Origin: Flavobacteriales bacterium
GTDB lineage: Bacteria > Bacteroidota > Bacteroidia > Flavobacteriales > TMED113
Direction: 5' to 3'
Length of the DNA: 64,000 nt
Assembly (NCBI GenBank): GCA_002718895.1
Contig: PBGD01000007.1
Span: 1 to 64,000 of the forward strand
A program made the position numbers and the translations under genes. Shown here in pieces: positions 15,937-24,226 of the stretch (position 1 is the first letter of the stretch; each line of letters begins with the position of its first letter). The notes under the pieces are model-generated. The model saw only the letters and a list, made by a program, of their open reading frames with translations, ran no database searches and was not told where the DNA came from.

Positions 15937-17874
15937 TTATTTAATTAAATACTTTTTCTCAATAGAACCATCATCATAAATTTCTAAATAAAAGCCTTTG
16001 GTTTTTGTTCTAATATTTCCAGGAACATCAATTACACTAATTAACTTTTTAAAATATAGCCTATTGTCATTTGTTTTTAATAAATCTAATTCAAATAAAT
16101 TGGAGAATGAAAGGCATCCATTACTATCAATATATGAAACTGAATATGATCCATTTTGTAGTGGTATATAATTAAATTGATTAGCGCCATTAATACTGTC
16201 TCCATTTAAAAACCATTGATAACTCATCATGGACGATTCAGTATACAATGTAGATGAAGAGAAATTAATAGAAGCATTACTAGTTGGATAAAATTCAACA
16301 TTTGTAATAATTACACTATCACAACCAACAGGATTATATAAAGAGTCAATATATACACCTTCTTGAGTATATGTTGAATTTAATACAAATGCTGTATCGC
16401 CTTCACAAATTGAATTATAAATATAATTAGTTTCATCTGAACACATCAACCCCTTAGCGACATTAATTGAGTATGGATATAAAGCAATATTAACAGTGCC
16501 AGTATCTTTCAATGTTTGTATATAATCATTTCCATCAATTACATCATATAAAGAGTCAGAATAACTTTTTTCCCAAAATACATTATTGCTATTTGAAAGC
16601 ATATCGTCAACCGACACTATAATAGTATCTTCTGAAATATTTGTTAAAATAATAGACCCTTCTTGTGTTATCTCGTTTTCAAATCGCCAACCAAATAATG
16701 TAGGATATTCAACAATTCTTGGCACACCATTATTATTAAAGAAGGTTACAGTATCCATTAAATTAATTGGTGTTTTGATTCTAGTAGCTTTTGATTTGTC
16801 AATTTTGACTTTATTCCATATTGAGGCAAAAACACCAGTAGCTCGTTTTCTATAATTATTTTGTGTATCTAGAGCATCCCAATTTTCAAAAATTCCACCA
16901 ATATTAAACATGCTAATGTCTTCAACCAATTTATTATTTAAAAATAATTGATGAGATGCGCTAAACATTAAAACTAAGCTCCATCTATTTCGGAATCGGT
17001 GATCAGAAGTATTATCCGTAATACCGTATCCAACCCAAAGTTCATAAGGCTGCAAATTCGTTGTTGTATCTTGAAATCCACGTACGGATTCATAAGTAGG
17101 GATTTGATCAAAAGCATATGCTAATAATTGCTTAGTGGTAAACAATGTGTCGGCACCTTTAAGGTAGAAAAATGCAGACCACCTAAATGCATCTGCTGGA
17201 TTAGTCATATTATACAAGGCTTCATTCCAATACTGTGCCCTAGGGTTAGAAGCACCAAAGTTTCCAGCTGAAACCGCAATTTTAGTGTTTGGTAGAAATG
17301 AACGAATAGAGTCAATATAAATATCACAAGTCGCGGCATAATCTTCAGCAGTAGGAAAATGACTAATGCTGTGTGTGTTTCCAGATTTTCCCATTTCATC
17401 TCCTAGTCTAATTCGTTCAATTGAAACACCATTATTTTTGGCAGAATGTAAACTTTCAAGTTGAGAAGTAATACTACTGCTAATCATATTTAAGCAATAC
17501 AAACCTTCAGCATTCACTTGATTTAATGCATTTTGAAAATTTTCAGGAGTTATGTCAATAACTGTAGCATTTGCTTGACCCCAAGTTAATTGAATAGAAT
17601 CAACACAGCAAGTATCTAAAAAAGATTGAGGGTAAAACCATCCATTGTCCCAATCCCATAAATCTGGAGATGGTGGGTAAGCTAATACGTCAGGAAACAT
17701 AGTAGCAACGGAGTCAACAAAAACACTATCCACCCATGATGGACCCCTCCAAGTTTGACCACCAAAATTAGCTGTTGGAATTGATCTATTAAAAGTATCT
17801 AACTCAAGAATAAATTGTTGCGGAAAAATAAAAGAGCTTAATGAAATAAAAAATATAAATAAAAATTTATTCAT
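15937..17874 (-). CDS. T9SS-tagged TIM-barrel glycosidase-like surface protein
   Basis: A 645-aa secreted protein (signal MNKFLFIFFISLSSFIFPQ). Residues about 20-400 look like a TIM-barrel glycoside hydrolase of the arabinofuranosidase/GH39-like kind: LYCLNMISSSITSQ, IRLGDEMGKSGN (the place of the usual GNE acid), FPTAEDYAATC, KIAVSAGNFG. A Cys-containing adhesin-like segment (ICEGDTAFVLNSTYTQEG, GCDSVIITNV) and an Ig-like domain (YQWFLNGDSINGAN) follow. The C-terminal tag ends GFYLEIYDDGSIEKKYLIK. It is first in an operon with two CotH genes. Whether it is catalytically active is unclear, since the GNE-type motif reads GDE. Confidence 0.75.
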   Translation of the reverse strand: MNKFLFIFFISLSSFIFPQQFILELDTFNRSIPTANFGGQTWRGPSWVDSVFVDSVATMFPDVLAYPPSPDLWDWDNGWFYPQSFLDTCCVDSIQLTWGQANATVIDITPENFQNALNQVNAEGLYCLNMISSSITSQLESLHSAKNNGVSIERIRLGDEMGKSGNTHSISHFPTAEDYAATCDIYIDSIRSFLPNTKIAVSAGNFGASNPRAQYWNEALYNMTNPADAFRWSAFFYLKGADTLFTTKQLLAYAFDQIPTYESVRGFQDTTTNLQPYELWVGYGITDNTSDHRFRNRWSLVLMFSASHQLFLNNKLVEDISMFNIGGIFENWDALDTQNNYRKRATGVFASIWNKVKIDKSKATRIKTPINLMDTVTFFNNNGVPRIVEYPTLFGWRFENEITQEGSIILTNISEDTIIVSVDDMLSNSNNVFWEKSYSDSLYDVIDGNDYIQTLKDTGTVNIALYPYSINVAKGLMCSDETNYIYNSICEGDTAFVLNSTYTQEGVYIDSLYNPVGCDSVIITNVEFYPTSNASINFSSSTLYTESSMMSYQWFLNGDSINGANQFNYIPLQNGSYSVSYIDSNGCLSFSNLFELDLLKTNDNRLYFKKLISVIDVPGNIRTKTKGFYLEIYDDGSIEKKYLIK

Positions 17875-17894
17875 GAATATATATTATGTTATAT

Positions 17895-17902
17895 CAAATA
17901 TA
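17895..17902 (-). promoter_or_regulatory. -7 box of the glycosidase-like/CotH operon
   Basis: Minus-strand TATATTTG is an exact TANNTTTG match, leaving a leader of about 15-20 nt before the ATG at 17874. It would drive the three-gene run down to 11185. No -33 TTTG is present at the usual distance. Confidence 0.5.
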
Positions 17903-17962
17903 ACCCTTTTAAAATTGAGAAAAGTTATTACACTTTTATTTGGATTTTAAACTGATGTAAAC

Positions 17963-18820
17963 TTATTTTATTTGATCTAAAAAAAGAGATCTTCCTAAAC
18001 TAATTAACTCATTAGCTTTAAAAAAGTCAAACATGCTGCTAGAACTTCTTGGAACTTTAATCACTAGGTTAGGTTTATGTTTTTCTATTGAATCTTGTAT
18101 TATTTTATCTTGCATAATTTGAAAGGTTCTACCAGCAATATCAAAAAAACTACCAACTTGTCCGTTTTTAGTTAGCGAAAAATTGTCAATATTAATTGGG
18201 AGATAACTACTTAAAGATCGGATATATTTATCATAATCAATTAAATAACTCTTTTCTGTTTTATCGTGATTTGGTTCAAATGAATTTAAGTCAATGCCCA
18301 TTAAAATATCGCCGTCTATTCTTTCTACATGTGATAATGGTAAGGGATTTATAATCCCTCCATCCACAAGAACTTTATTGTTTAGTTTTACAGGTTTTAC
18401 AATTGATGGAATAGCACAAGATGCACGTATGGCATTAAATAAACTTCCTGATCTAAAGACATGCTCCTTGTGTGAAATTAAATCTACAGCTACTGCTGAA
18501 TATGGTGTTTTTAAGTTTTCAATTTCAATATCTTGAAAAATCGTTTTAATTTCATTAAATATCTTATCACCCTTTAATATGCCTTGATGATTAATAGTAA
18601 AATCCATTAGACGAAAAACATCTTTTTTATCTAGTTGTACTACCCAATCTGTAAATTTAGATAGGTTGCCAGATGCATACATTCCTCCAATTAATGAGCC
18701 AATAGAGCAACCTGAAATAGAGGTAATTTTATAGCCTTGTTTTTCTAATTCTTCAATAATGCCAATTGCCGCTAACCCCCTTGCCCCTCCACTTGAAATA
18801 ACTAATGCAACATTTTTCAT
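17963..18820 (-). CDS. Patatin-like phospholipase (RssA-type)
   Basis: A 285-aa cytoplasmic patatin. The oxyanion loop SGGARGLAAIGIIEEL, the nucleophile elbow GCSIGSLIGG (G-x-S-x-G) and the catalytic DGG (VDGGIINPLPLS) are all present. The expected activity is acyl-ester hydrolysis of lipids. The listed ORF begins with a GTG one codon earlier; I use the ATG (MKNVALVISSGG) because it matches the family start. A TATATTTA box lies 5 nt upstream, again nearly leaderless. It ends 88 nt before the glycosidase-like operon's start, same strand. Confidence 0.9.
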   Translation of the reverse strand: MKNVALVISSGGARGLAAIGIIEELEKQGYKITSISGCSIGSLIGGMYASGNLSKFTDWVVQLDKKDVFRLMDFTINHQGILKGDKIFNEIKTIFQDIEIENLKTPYSAVAVDLISHKEHVFRSGSLFNAIRASCAIPSIVKPVKLNNKVLVDGGIINPLPLSHVERIDGDILMGIDLNSFEPNHDKTEKSYLIDYDKYIRSLSSYLPINIDNFSLTKNGQVGSFFDIAGRTFQIMQDKIIQDSIEKHKPNLVIKVPRSSSSMFDFFKANELISLGRSLFLDQIK

Positions 18821-18879
18821 CACTATAAATATAATAGTATTTAATTCATTAATTATTTAAATATGGTTTAGTTCCAATG

Positions 18880-20019
18880 TCAGTATTTACGACCATTTAG
18901 TAAAACACCAATTATTGTTTTACGTACAAATAAATGATATGAAGCAATTGAAATAAAAAAAACAATTGTTATAATAATTATAAATTTTAAAGATATCGGA
19001 ACAGTAAAATGATTTATTAATCCAGGCAATAAAATAGTTAATGGTAGATGAATTAAATATATCCAATATGAAGCATCAAGGAGGTACTTCATAGAATTAT
19101 TATGAAAATTCAAATACTTTAGAAATAATCCAACAAGTCCATAAATAAATAGCCATGTAGAAAACGCATTTAAAATAATTAACATGTAGTTTTCAAGAAT
19201 TTCGAAAAAAAGAAATGAAAGAGTAAATACTATAACTCCAAAAATTGTATAAAACAATGACCCCTCTTTAAAATACTCCATTAAATTATTTGACTTAAAT
19301 AAAAACCACCCAAAAATGTAAAACAAGAAATAAAACATAAAGGTTTTTATGGAGGGGATAAAAGAAATTGAGGCATCTATCCAAATACTATTAGAAACAT
19401 ATAATATAACAGATGTAATTACTGGTAAAATAGAAATTTTTAAAATTGAATTTGACAAAACATAATCATAAGTTCTATTTGAATATTGTTTCAGGAAATC
19501 CATTTTTTTACTTTTTAGTATAATTGCATTAATTAGAATTGGAACTATTGAAAATAACATTAAGTAATATAAAAACCATAAATGCATGGTGTTGAAAGGT
19601 ATAAAAGTAAATAAATTAATGTGCTCCCAAACATTAAAAGCAAGCGCGTTAGATTCATCTAATCTTAAAGCATTTGTGCTAAACTTAATGCATAAACGAG
19701 CAATTGGTGTGAGAATAAATACAAATATTATAAAAGGTAAAAAAATTCTTTTCAATCTATTTCTAATCATTATTTTGGGCGATTTATTATAGAATAAAAA
19801 AGCTGCAAAAAAACCTGAAACAATAAAGAAAATAGGCATTCTAAATATGTGAATTACACCGAATAACCAATCAAAAAATATATGATTTGTTTCACTATGA
19901 ATTGGCCACCCAGGATAATGAGAACTAGAAAATGTTATTGCGGTGTGTAAAACTACTCCTAGCAACATCATGATGCCTCTCAGTGCATCAAGAGCGTGAA
20001 TTCTTTTATTGTTTAACAT
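18880..20019 (-). CDS. Acyltransferase family 3 (OpgC-like) membrane protein
   Basis: A 379-aa multi-span protein. N-terminal RIHALDALRGIMMLLGVVLHTAI has the family's conserved Arg and His, then FRMPIFFIVSGFFAAF, RLKRIFLPFIIFV, MHLWFLYYLMLF and, near the end, DASYWIYLIHLPLTI. About ten membrane helices. Such proteins transfer acyl groups to glycans or lipids of the envelope; substrate not visible. The ORF track starts at a TTG; the ATG two codons later (20019) is the better start. Confidence 0.88.
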   Translation of the reverse strand: MLNNKRIHALDALRGIMMLLGVVLHTAITFSSSHYPGWPIHSETNHIFFDWLFGVIHIFRMPIFFIVSGFFAAFLFYNKSPKIMIRNRLKRIFLPFIIFVFILTPIARLCIKFSTNALRLDESNALAFNVWEHINLFTFIPFNTMHLWFLYYLMLFSIVPILINAIILKSKKMDFLKQYSNRTYDYVLSNSILKISILPVITSVILYVSNSIWIDASISFIPSIKTFMFYFLFYIFGWFLFKSNNLMEYFKEGSLFYTIFGVIVFTLSFLFFEILENYMLIILNAFSTWLFIYGLVGLFLKYLNFHNNSMKYLLDASYWIYLIHLPLTILLPGLINHFTVPISLKFIIIITIVFFISIASYHLFVRKTIIGVLLNGRKY

Positions 20020-20039
20020 AATCAAATGGTATTAAATTA

Positions 20040-20684
20040 TCACTCATCATTTGGGTTAAGACAAACCATAACCATCGTAATAGCAAATACACATTCCCAC
20101 AGTTCTGCGACCCTAGGAATTTGTAATATATTTAAAACTATACTCATTATTAAAAAAACAACACTATACTCCAATTTTGGTATAGGTATACTATATTTTA
20201 AGAATATATTATTAATCGAATTATATTTTTTGTGTATTACAGGTGTAAATAAAAAGTAAACAGACAAAACTGCAACTAATAGATAGGTAAAAATCCATTT
20301 ATTAAGCTTTATTCCATTAATATTTAAATTATGAATATTAGTTTCACTTTGCAGGTTGTTGTCGAGAAAAAAATCTGGTGAACTAATATTAAATATCCTT
20401 TGTCCCCAGGATATCTCTTCAGCAAAGCCAAAAAACAAAATCAAACCCATAATGATCAGTCCTGTTTTTTGAGATAATTTTAATTGTTGCCTTCTTTTGA
20501 CAAAAGATTTAAATAATATACAAGAAGCAATTAACAATGCAATAGCAGAGATGTATTCAATAGATCCATCTTCTTTTACAATTTCGGCATATATAGTTGG
20601 ATTGATAAAGTACATGCTTGTGCACGTACATATAATTATCATGCAAATACAATAAAATCTAAAAGAAATCAAAAAACTAATCAT
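20040..20684 (-). CDS. Membrane protein with FAEEISWGQRIF signature
   Basis: A 214-aa protein with about six hydrophobic helices. The segment FGFAEEISWGQRIFNISSPDFFLDNNLQSETNIHNL is a hallmark of an unnamed membrane family I recognise from cyanobacteria and proteobacteria. The conserved acidic and Arg residues in or next to a helix hint at an enzyme or transporter, but no function is established to my knowledge. It starts 3 nt after the stop of the His-Gly-tailed protein gene, so the two are co-transcribed. The acyltransferase gene follows 20 nt later, possibly in the same run. Confidence 0.7.
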   Translation of the reverse strand: MISFLISFRFYCICMIIICTCTSMYFINPTIYAEIVKEDGSIEYISAIALLIASCILFKSFVKRRQQLKLSQKTGLIIMGLILFFGFAEEISWGQRIFNISSPDFFLDNNLQSETNIHNLNINGIKLNKWIFTYLLVAVLSVYFLFTPVIHKKYNSINNIFLKYSIPIPKLEYSVVFLIMSIVLNILQIPRVAELWECVFAITMVMVCLNPNDE

Positions 20685-20687
20685 TTT

Positions 20688-21113
20688 TTAATGACTATGT
20701 CCGTGTCCGTGTCCGTGTCCGTGTCCGTGTCCGTGTCCGTGTTCATGTGAATGTAATTTTTTAATATCACTTTCGACATTTTCATACAAACTATATTCTA
20801 ATTTACCGCCCAAAAATTTTGCTATTAAAACACCCTCTTTATTATAGTATTCTTCTTTTTTCGGAGCATGGTCATAACAATAATACTTAAGTTGACCATT
20901 TTTATAATACTCTTTAATAAAATTCGATTTTTTGTTTTTTTCTATACGAATTTGACCGTTTTTAAAAAAAGACTTTGAACTTATTTCTTGATTTTTTTCG
21001 TAAGTAACTTCAAGTTTAATATCGCCATTTCTATAGTATGTTTTTTCTATCGATTGTGACAATAAACTAGATAAAGTCAACAAGGTCATTGATAAGAAAC
21101 AATAAATTTTCAT
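20688..21113 (-). CDS. Secreted MORN-variant repeat protein with a His-Gly tail
   Basis: A 141-aa protein with signal peptide MKIYCFLSMTLLTLSSLLSQ. The middle holds MORN-variant (YwqK-like) repeats: YYRNGDIKLEVTYEKN, FFKNGQIRIEKN, YYKNGQLKYYC, EEYYNKEGVLIAKF. The C-terminus is an alternating His-Gly run ending HSH, encoded by a perfect hexanucleotide repeat. Such runs bind divalent metals (Zn, Ni, Cu); here this is inference from composition. The repeat could vary in length by slippage. It is followed 3 nt later by the FAEEISWGQ membrane gene. Confidence 0.7.
   Translation of the reverse strand: MKIYCFLSMTLLTLSSLLSQSIEKTYYRNGDIKLEVTYEKNQEISSKSFFKNGQIRIEKNKKSNFIKEYYKNGQLKYYCYDHAPKKEEYYNKEGVLIAKFLGGKLEYSLYENVESDIKKLHSHEHGHGHGHGHGHGHGHSH
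20701..20742. repeat. Hexanucleotide tandem repeat (ccgtgt) x7
   Basis: Seven perfect copies of ccgtgt (plus strand), in frame and coding for seven His-Gly pairs on the minus strand, with degenerate copies on both flanks (tatgt, tcatgt). It is a striking G+C-rich microsatellite in AT-rich DNA. Copy-number change would add or remove whole His-Gly units without a frameshift. Confidence 0.9.
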
Positions 21114-21157
21114 TTTATAAAATAAAAACTATAGAGCTGTTAATATTATAAAAATTA

Positions 21158-22414
21158 CTATTCAATAATGTATTTTTTGTCCACAGTGCCATCATCATAG
21201 ATTTCAAATTTAAATGATTTATTGGCATTATCTCTACCCATTAAATCTATCCATTGTATTATTGATTTAGTGTTTGGTTTTTCTATTATATTACTAGAAC
21301 TGCAACAAGAACACATTACATCGGGATCTCCCCATTGAGAGCCGGTAGAATTAAAGTTAGTAAATCCGTTGTTTGCATAATCTAAACACCATTCACACCA
21401 TGAGTTTTGGTTTGGTCCCCCATTAGGATCAGATACAGGCCATGCATTGTATGTGTCACAACCAAAATCACACCAATCTTGACAATCAACCAAAGATGTA
21501 TATGTTCCACTTCCATCACCTGGGTCGGTACATTCATAGCCATTTGTTGTTGTGTTTAATTTACAACTCCAAGTGGCTGGTGGTGGAGGGCAACAATCAC
21601 ACATTACATCGGGATCTCCCCAATTCACACCATTAGGATTAAAGTTGGGATAGTAGAATGAATTTGGGTTTTGATAATCTATACACCATTCACACCATGA
21701 ATTTTGATTTGGTCCACCGTTAGGGTCAGATGTTGGCCATGAACTATATGTATTACATTGACACAATTGATCTAGGGTGATGATTATTGAAGAATTTGCT
21801 ACTGCTTCACAGTCAGCTAATGAAGAATACTGTCCACTTCCATCTCCTGGATCTGAGCACTCATAATAAGCAGCTTGCGGATTTATCGTGATACACCAGC
21901 TTGGTGTTGGAGTAGGAGTGCAGCAATCGCAAGACACATCAGGATCAGGACCCCAAGTAGCTCCGGTTGCATTAAAGTTAGTAAATCCGTTATTTGCATA
22001 GTCTACACACCATTCACACCATGAATTTTGATTTGGTCCACCATTAGGATCAGATGCAGGCCAAGTATCATATGTATCGCAAAGATCACAAATAGGTTCA
22101 CAATCCGATAAACAGCAGTATTGACCACTTCCGTCTCCTGGATCTACACATCCATCTGGTGTACAGTTGTAGCTTTCAGTCTGATTATTATCACAACATT
22201 CGCAAGAAACATCAGGATCAGGACCCCAAGTGGCTCCAGTTGCATTAAAATTTTGGAAATTATTGTTAGCGTAATCTACACACCACTCACACCATGAATT
22301 TTGGTTTGGTCCACCATTGGGATCAGATGCAGGCCAAGTAGAATATAGCGAGCAGTCTTGAGAAAATGATGAAAAAGAGATGAGTATTCCAATAAAAAAT
22401 AAGATGTGTTTCAT
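21158..22414 (-). CDS. T9SS-tagged secreted protein of four Cys/Trp-rich modules
   Basis: A 418-aa protein. I start at MKHILFFIGILISFSSFSQ because the listed upstream start overlaps a -7 promoter box. It contains four near-identical modules, each reading about Y-x-x-WPxSDPNGGPNQNSWCEWC, then a DYxNxxFxNFNxxG segment and WGxPDVxCxCC, with six to eight cysteines per module. The modules are separated by linkers with DPGDGSGQYxSLxDC, a motif I know from other marine Bacteroidota secreted proteins. The C-terminus (IQWIDLMGRDN... EIYDDGTVDKKYIIE) is the shared sorting tag. I do not recognise the WCEWC module; it is probably a disulfide-rich surface or matrix domain. Confidence 0.75.
   Translation of the reverse strand: MKHILFFIGILISFSSFSQDCSLYSTWPASDPNGGPNQNSWCEWCVDYANNNFQNFNATGATWGPDPDVSCECCDNNQTESYNCTPDGCVDPGDGSGQYCCLSDCEPICDLCDTYDTWPASDPNGGPNQNSWCEWCVDYANNGFTNFNATGATWGPDPDVSCDCCTPTPTPSWCITINPQAAYYECSDPGDGSGQYSSLADCEAVANSSIIITLDQLCQCNTYSSWPTSDPNGGPNQNSWCEWCIDYQNPNSFYYPNFNPNGVNWGDPDVMCDCCPPPPATWSCKLNTTTNGYECTDPGDGSGTYTSLVDCQDWCDFGCDTYNAWPVSDPNGGPNQNSWCEWCLDYANNGFTNFNSTGSQWGDPDVMCSCCSSSNIIEKPNTKSIIQWIDLMGRDNANKSFKFEIYDDGTVDKKYIIE
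21297..22360. repeat. Four-copy coding repeat (WCEWC modules)
   Basis: The block encoding PNGGPNQNSWCEWC recurs around 21385-21440, 21680-21745, 22010-22065 and 22280-22340 with high nucleotide identity (shared cacaccatgaattttg-type words). The spacing is about 280-330 nt. The DNA-level similarity indicates recent duplication or gene conversion among modules. Confidence 0.8.
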
Positions 22415-22438
22415 AATGCTAAATGTTAAAATTTTTAG

Positions 22439-22446
22439 CAAAGGTA
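22439..22446 (-). promoter_or_regulatory. -7 box of the WCEWC-module gene
   Basis: Minus-strand TACCTTTG matches TANNTTTG and lies 24 nt upstream of the ATG at 22414, giving a short leader. It overlaps the ORF-track start at 22441, which is why the later ATG is preferred. Confidence 0.5.
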
Positions 22447-22454
22447 CAAATTAT

Positions 22455-24188
22455 TTATTTGTTAAAGATTTTGCGCACAGAGCCATCATGCATAATTTCA
22501 AGATATAATCCTTTTTCTACAGTAGATCTTCCTAATAAATCAATTCTTTTAATTACATGAGATGTATTTAATTCTTCAATTGACAATGGAGTTTCATCAC
22601 ATGCATCACCATAGCCATCACCATCAGAATCAGCTTGATCAGGGTTATAATCCCAGTAACAATTGTCACATGCATTACCAACACCATCATCGTCATTATC
22701 AGATTGAGTAATGTTATAATTTTGATAGCAATTATCACATGCATTACCATAACCATCGCCATCGCTATCTGATTGACTTATGTTATAATCATCAACACAG
22801 TTATCAACTTCATCTAGAATACCATCTCCATCAGCATCAGCAAACGGAGCACCACACTCATATTCTAGAGTTTCACAATTTGAATTTAAGCAACTACTAT
22901 TTAACTTAGGTATCAAAACCTGTGACTTTACAATTGGATGAAACTCGAAATATAAATCTGCAAGGCTAGTTACATGACAATAACTCATTATAGTTCCATA
23001 TTCGTAAGTAGAATTTAAAAATAACCCATCAGGGTTGCCGTAGCAACTATCATCAGGGTCAAATAAGCTTCCATACATATTGCAGTTATCTATTGCTCCA
23101 CCAGGAAAATCATAATTTGCATCAGCATTCCAAACACAATCATGGGTGTGATTAGCACCAATATTGTGACCCAGTTCATGAGATACTACCATAAAATGCC
23201 ACGAATAAAAATTACTAAATGGTTGAGATAAATAATTATAATTAATAGTTGTACCTAGTCCTCCAGTTACGGCATAACCCCATTGATTTGAGCAAAGTAC
23301 ATCTAATTCAGCAAGTCCGCCGCCCACACTTTTTCTAGTAAATAAATGTGCAATATCTCGCTCTACCTGAGTAAATTGAGATGGCCACTGCCAAGTATCT
23401 TCAAATGCATTTAGATATTCGTACATGTCATCATTTAGCTCATTGTACGGACCAGGTGTTTCCCATACATGCACATAACTAGCTTGAACAATTGCATCTA
23501 ACTCAGACGTGTATATTTCACTAACACCAGTTAAAATAGCTAGTGCCCATTCAACAGCATCTTCGCAACTATAATCAAATTCACTATAGGTGTAGAAGTC
23601 AATTTCAACAGCCATATTTAAACATAGTTGGTTACCACTTCGTTCATTTGAATTATGAAAATCTATATTTTGAGGTGTATTATCGCTTGTTTTTGTGTGG
23701 CAATTAAAATTAAAATCAGCAATCGTATCAGACATGTCCACAAGAGCATAATGATTATTCTCTATGTGGACAATTTCATAAACTTTACCATCTTTTTTCA
23801 ATACACCAATTAATACATTTTTATAGATTGATAAACTCCCAGAAATTTGGGTTTTTCCTAAAACTCGATAAGAAATTGTTTTAGGGACGTAATCTTCCTC
23901 CTTATAACCTGTATCAGTTGTCCTACCTAATTTGAAACTTTGAGTGTAAGCTTCAAAATAATTTAACTCAAGTGTTAAGGATGTATTATTGAAAAAAGGT
24001 ATTTGTACAGTCTTATAGCAAGGTTGAAAATTTGTTAAACTATCAATTAATTCTAGGTTTATATCTAAATAAATGGTGTTTTTAGCTTGATTAGTCAAAG
24101 GTTCTCCCGCTATGTCAGATAATATAAAAATATCTGATTGGCTTAAGCAAATGAAAGGGATGAGAATAATGAATAAAATTTTTTTCAC
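22455..24188 (-). CDS. T9SS-tagged metzincin metalloprotease with TSP3 repeats
   Basis: A 577-aa secreted protease (signal MKKILFIILIPFICLSQ). The reprolysin-like catalytic domain (about residues 195-430) has the zinc motif HELGHNIGANH followed by the Met-turn GTIMSYC. A pro-region precedes it. Calcium-binding thrombospondin type 3 repeats follow (DADGDGILDEVDNC, SDGDGYGNACDNC, NDDDGVGNACDNC). The last ~35 residues, VIKRIDLLGRSTVEKGLYLEIMHDGSVRK, match the sorting tag of its neighbour. It probably degrades extracellular protein at the cell surface. The start is GTG, 4 nt after an exact -7 box, so the mRNA appears leaderless. The gene lies 40 nt upstream of the WCEWC-module gene. Confidence 0.88.
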   Translation of the reverse strand: MKKILFIILIPFICLSQSDIFILSDIAGEPLTNQAKNTIYLDINLELIDSLTNFQPCYKTVQIPFFNNTSLTLELNYFEAYTQSFKLGRTTDTGYKEEDYVPKTISYRVLGKTQISGSLSIYKNVLIGVLKKDGKVYEIVHIENNHYALVDMSDTIADFNFNCHTKTSDNTPQNIDFHNSNERSGNQLCLNMAVEIDFYTYSEFDYSCEDAVEWALAILTGVSEIYTSELDAIVQASYVHVWETPGPYNELNDDMYEYLNAFEDTWQWPSQFTQVERDIAHLFTRKSVGGGLAELDVLCSNQWGYAVTGGLGTTINYNYLSQPFSNFYSWHFMVVSHELGHNIGANHTHDCVWNADANYDFPGGAIDNCNMYGSLFDPDDSCYGNPDGLFLNSTYEYGTIMSYCHVTSLADLYFEFHPIVKSQVLIPKLNSSCLNSNCETLEYECGAPFADADGDGILDEVDNCVDDYNISQSDSDGDGYGNACDNCYQNYNITQSDNDDDGVGNACDNCYWDYNPDQADSDGDGYGDACDETPLSIEELNTSHVIKRIDLLGRSTVEKGLYLEIMHDGSVRKIFNK

Positions 24189-24192
24189 GAAT

Positions 24193-24200
24193 CAAATATA
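24193..24200 (-). promoter_or_regulatory. -7 box of the metzincin gene (leaderless)
   Basis: Minus-strand TATATTTG, then ATTC, then the GTG start: the same 4-nt spacing as in CotH genes 1 and 2. It lies back to back with the plus-strand -7 box at 24202-24209. Confidence 0.6.
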
Positions 24201-24201
24201 G

Positions 24202-24209
24202 TACTTTTG
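24202..24209 (+). promoter_or_regulatory. -7 box of CotH gene 5
   Basis: TACTTTTG matches TANNTTTG; the ATG follows 17 nt later at 24227. Only one base separates it from the divergent -7 box of the metzincin gene, so the two promoters must compete for polymerase or be co-regulated. Confidence 0.5.
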
Positions 24210-24226
24210 TACAAACGCATAATCTT

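Noticed and set aside
20026-20259. ORF 20026..20259 (+), 77 aa
   Set aside because: It lies almost wholly antisense to the FAEEISWGQ membrane gene, and the translation shows no recognisable protein.
22568-22762. Repetitive Met/Val/Ile-rich ORF (MAMVMVMHVII...) considered as a membrane peptide
   Set aside because: It is the alternative frame of the thrombospondin type 3 calcium repeats of the metzincin protein; the repeat pattern comes from GATGGTGATGG-type codons.
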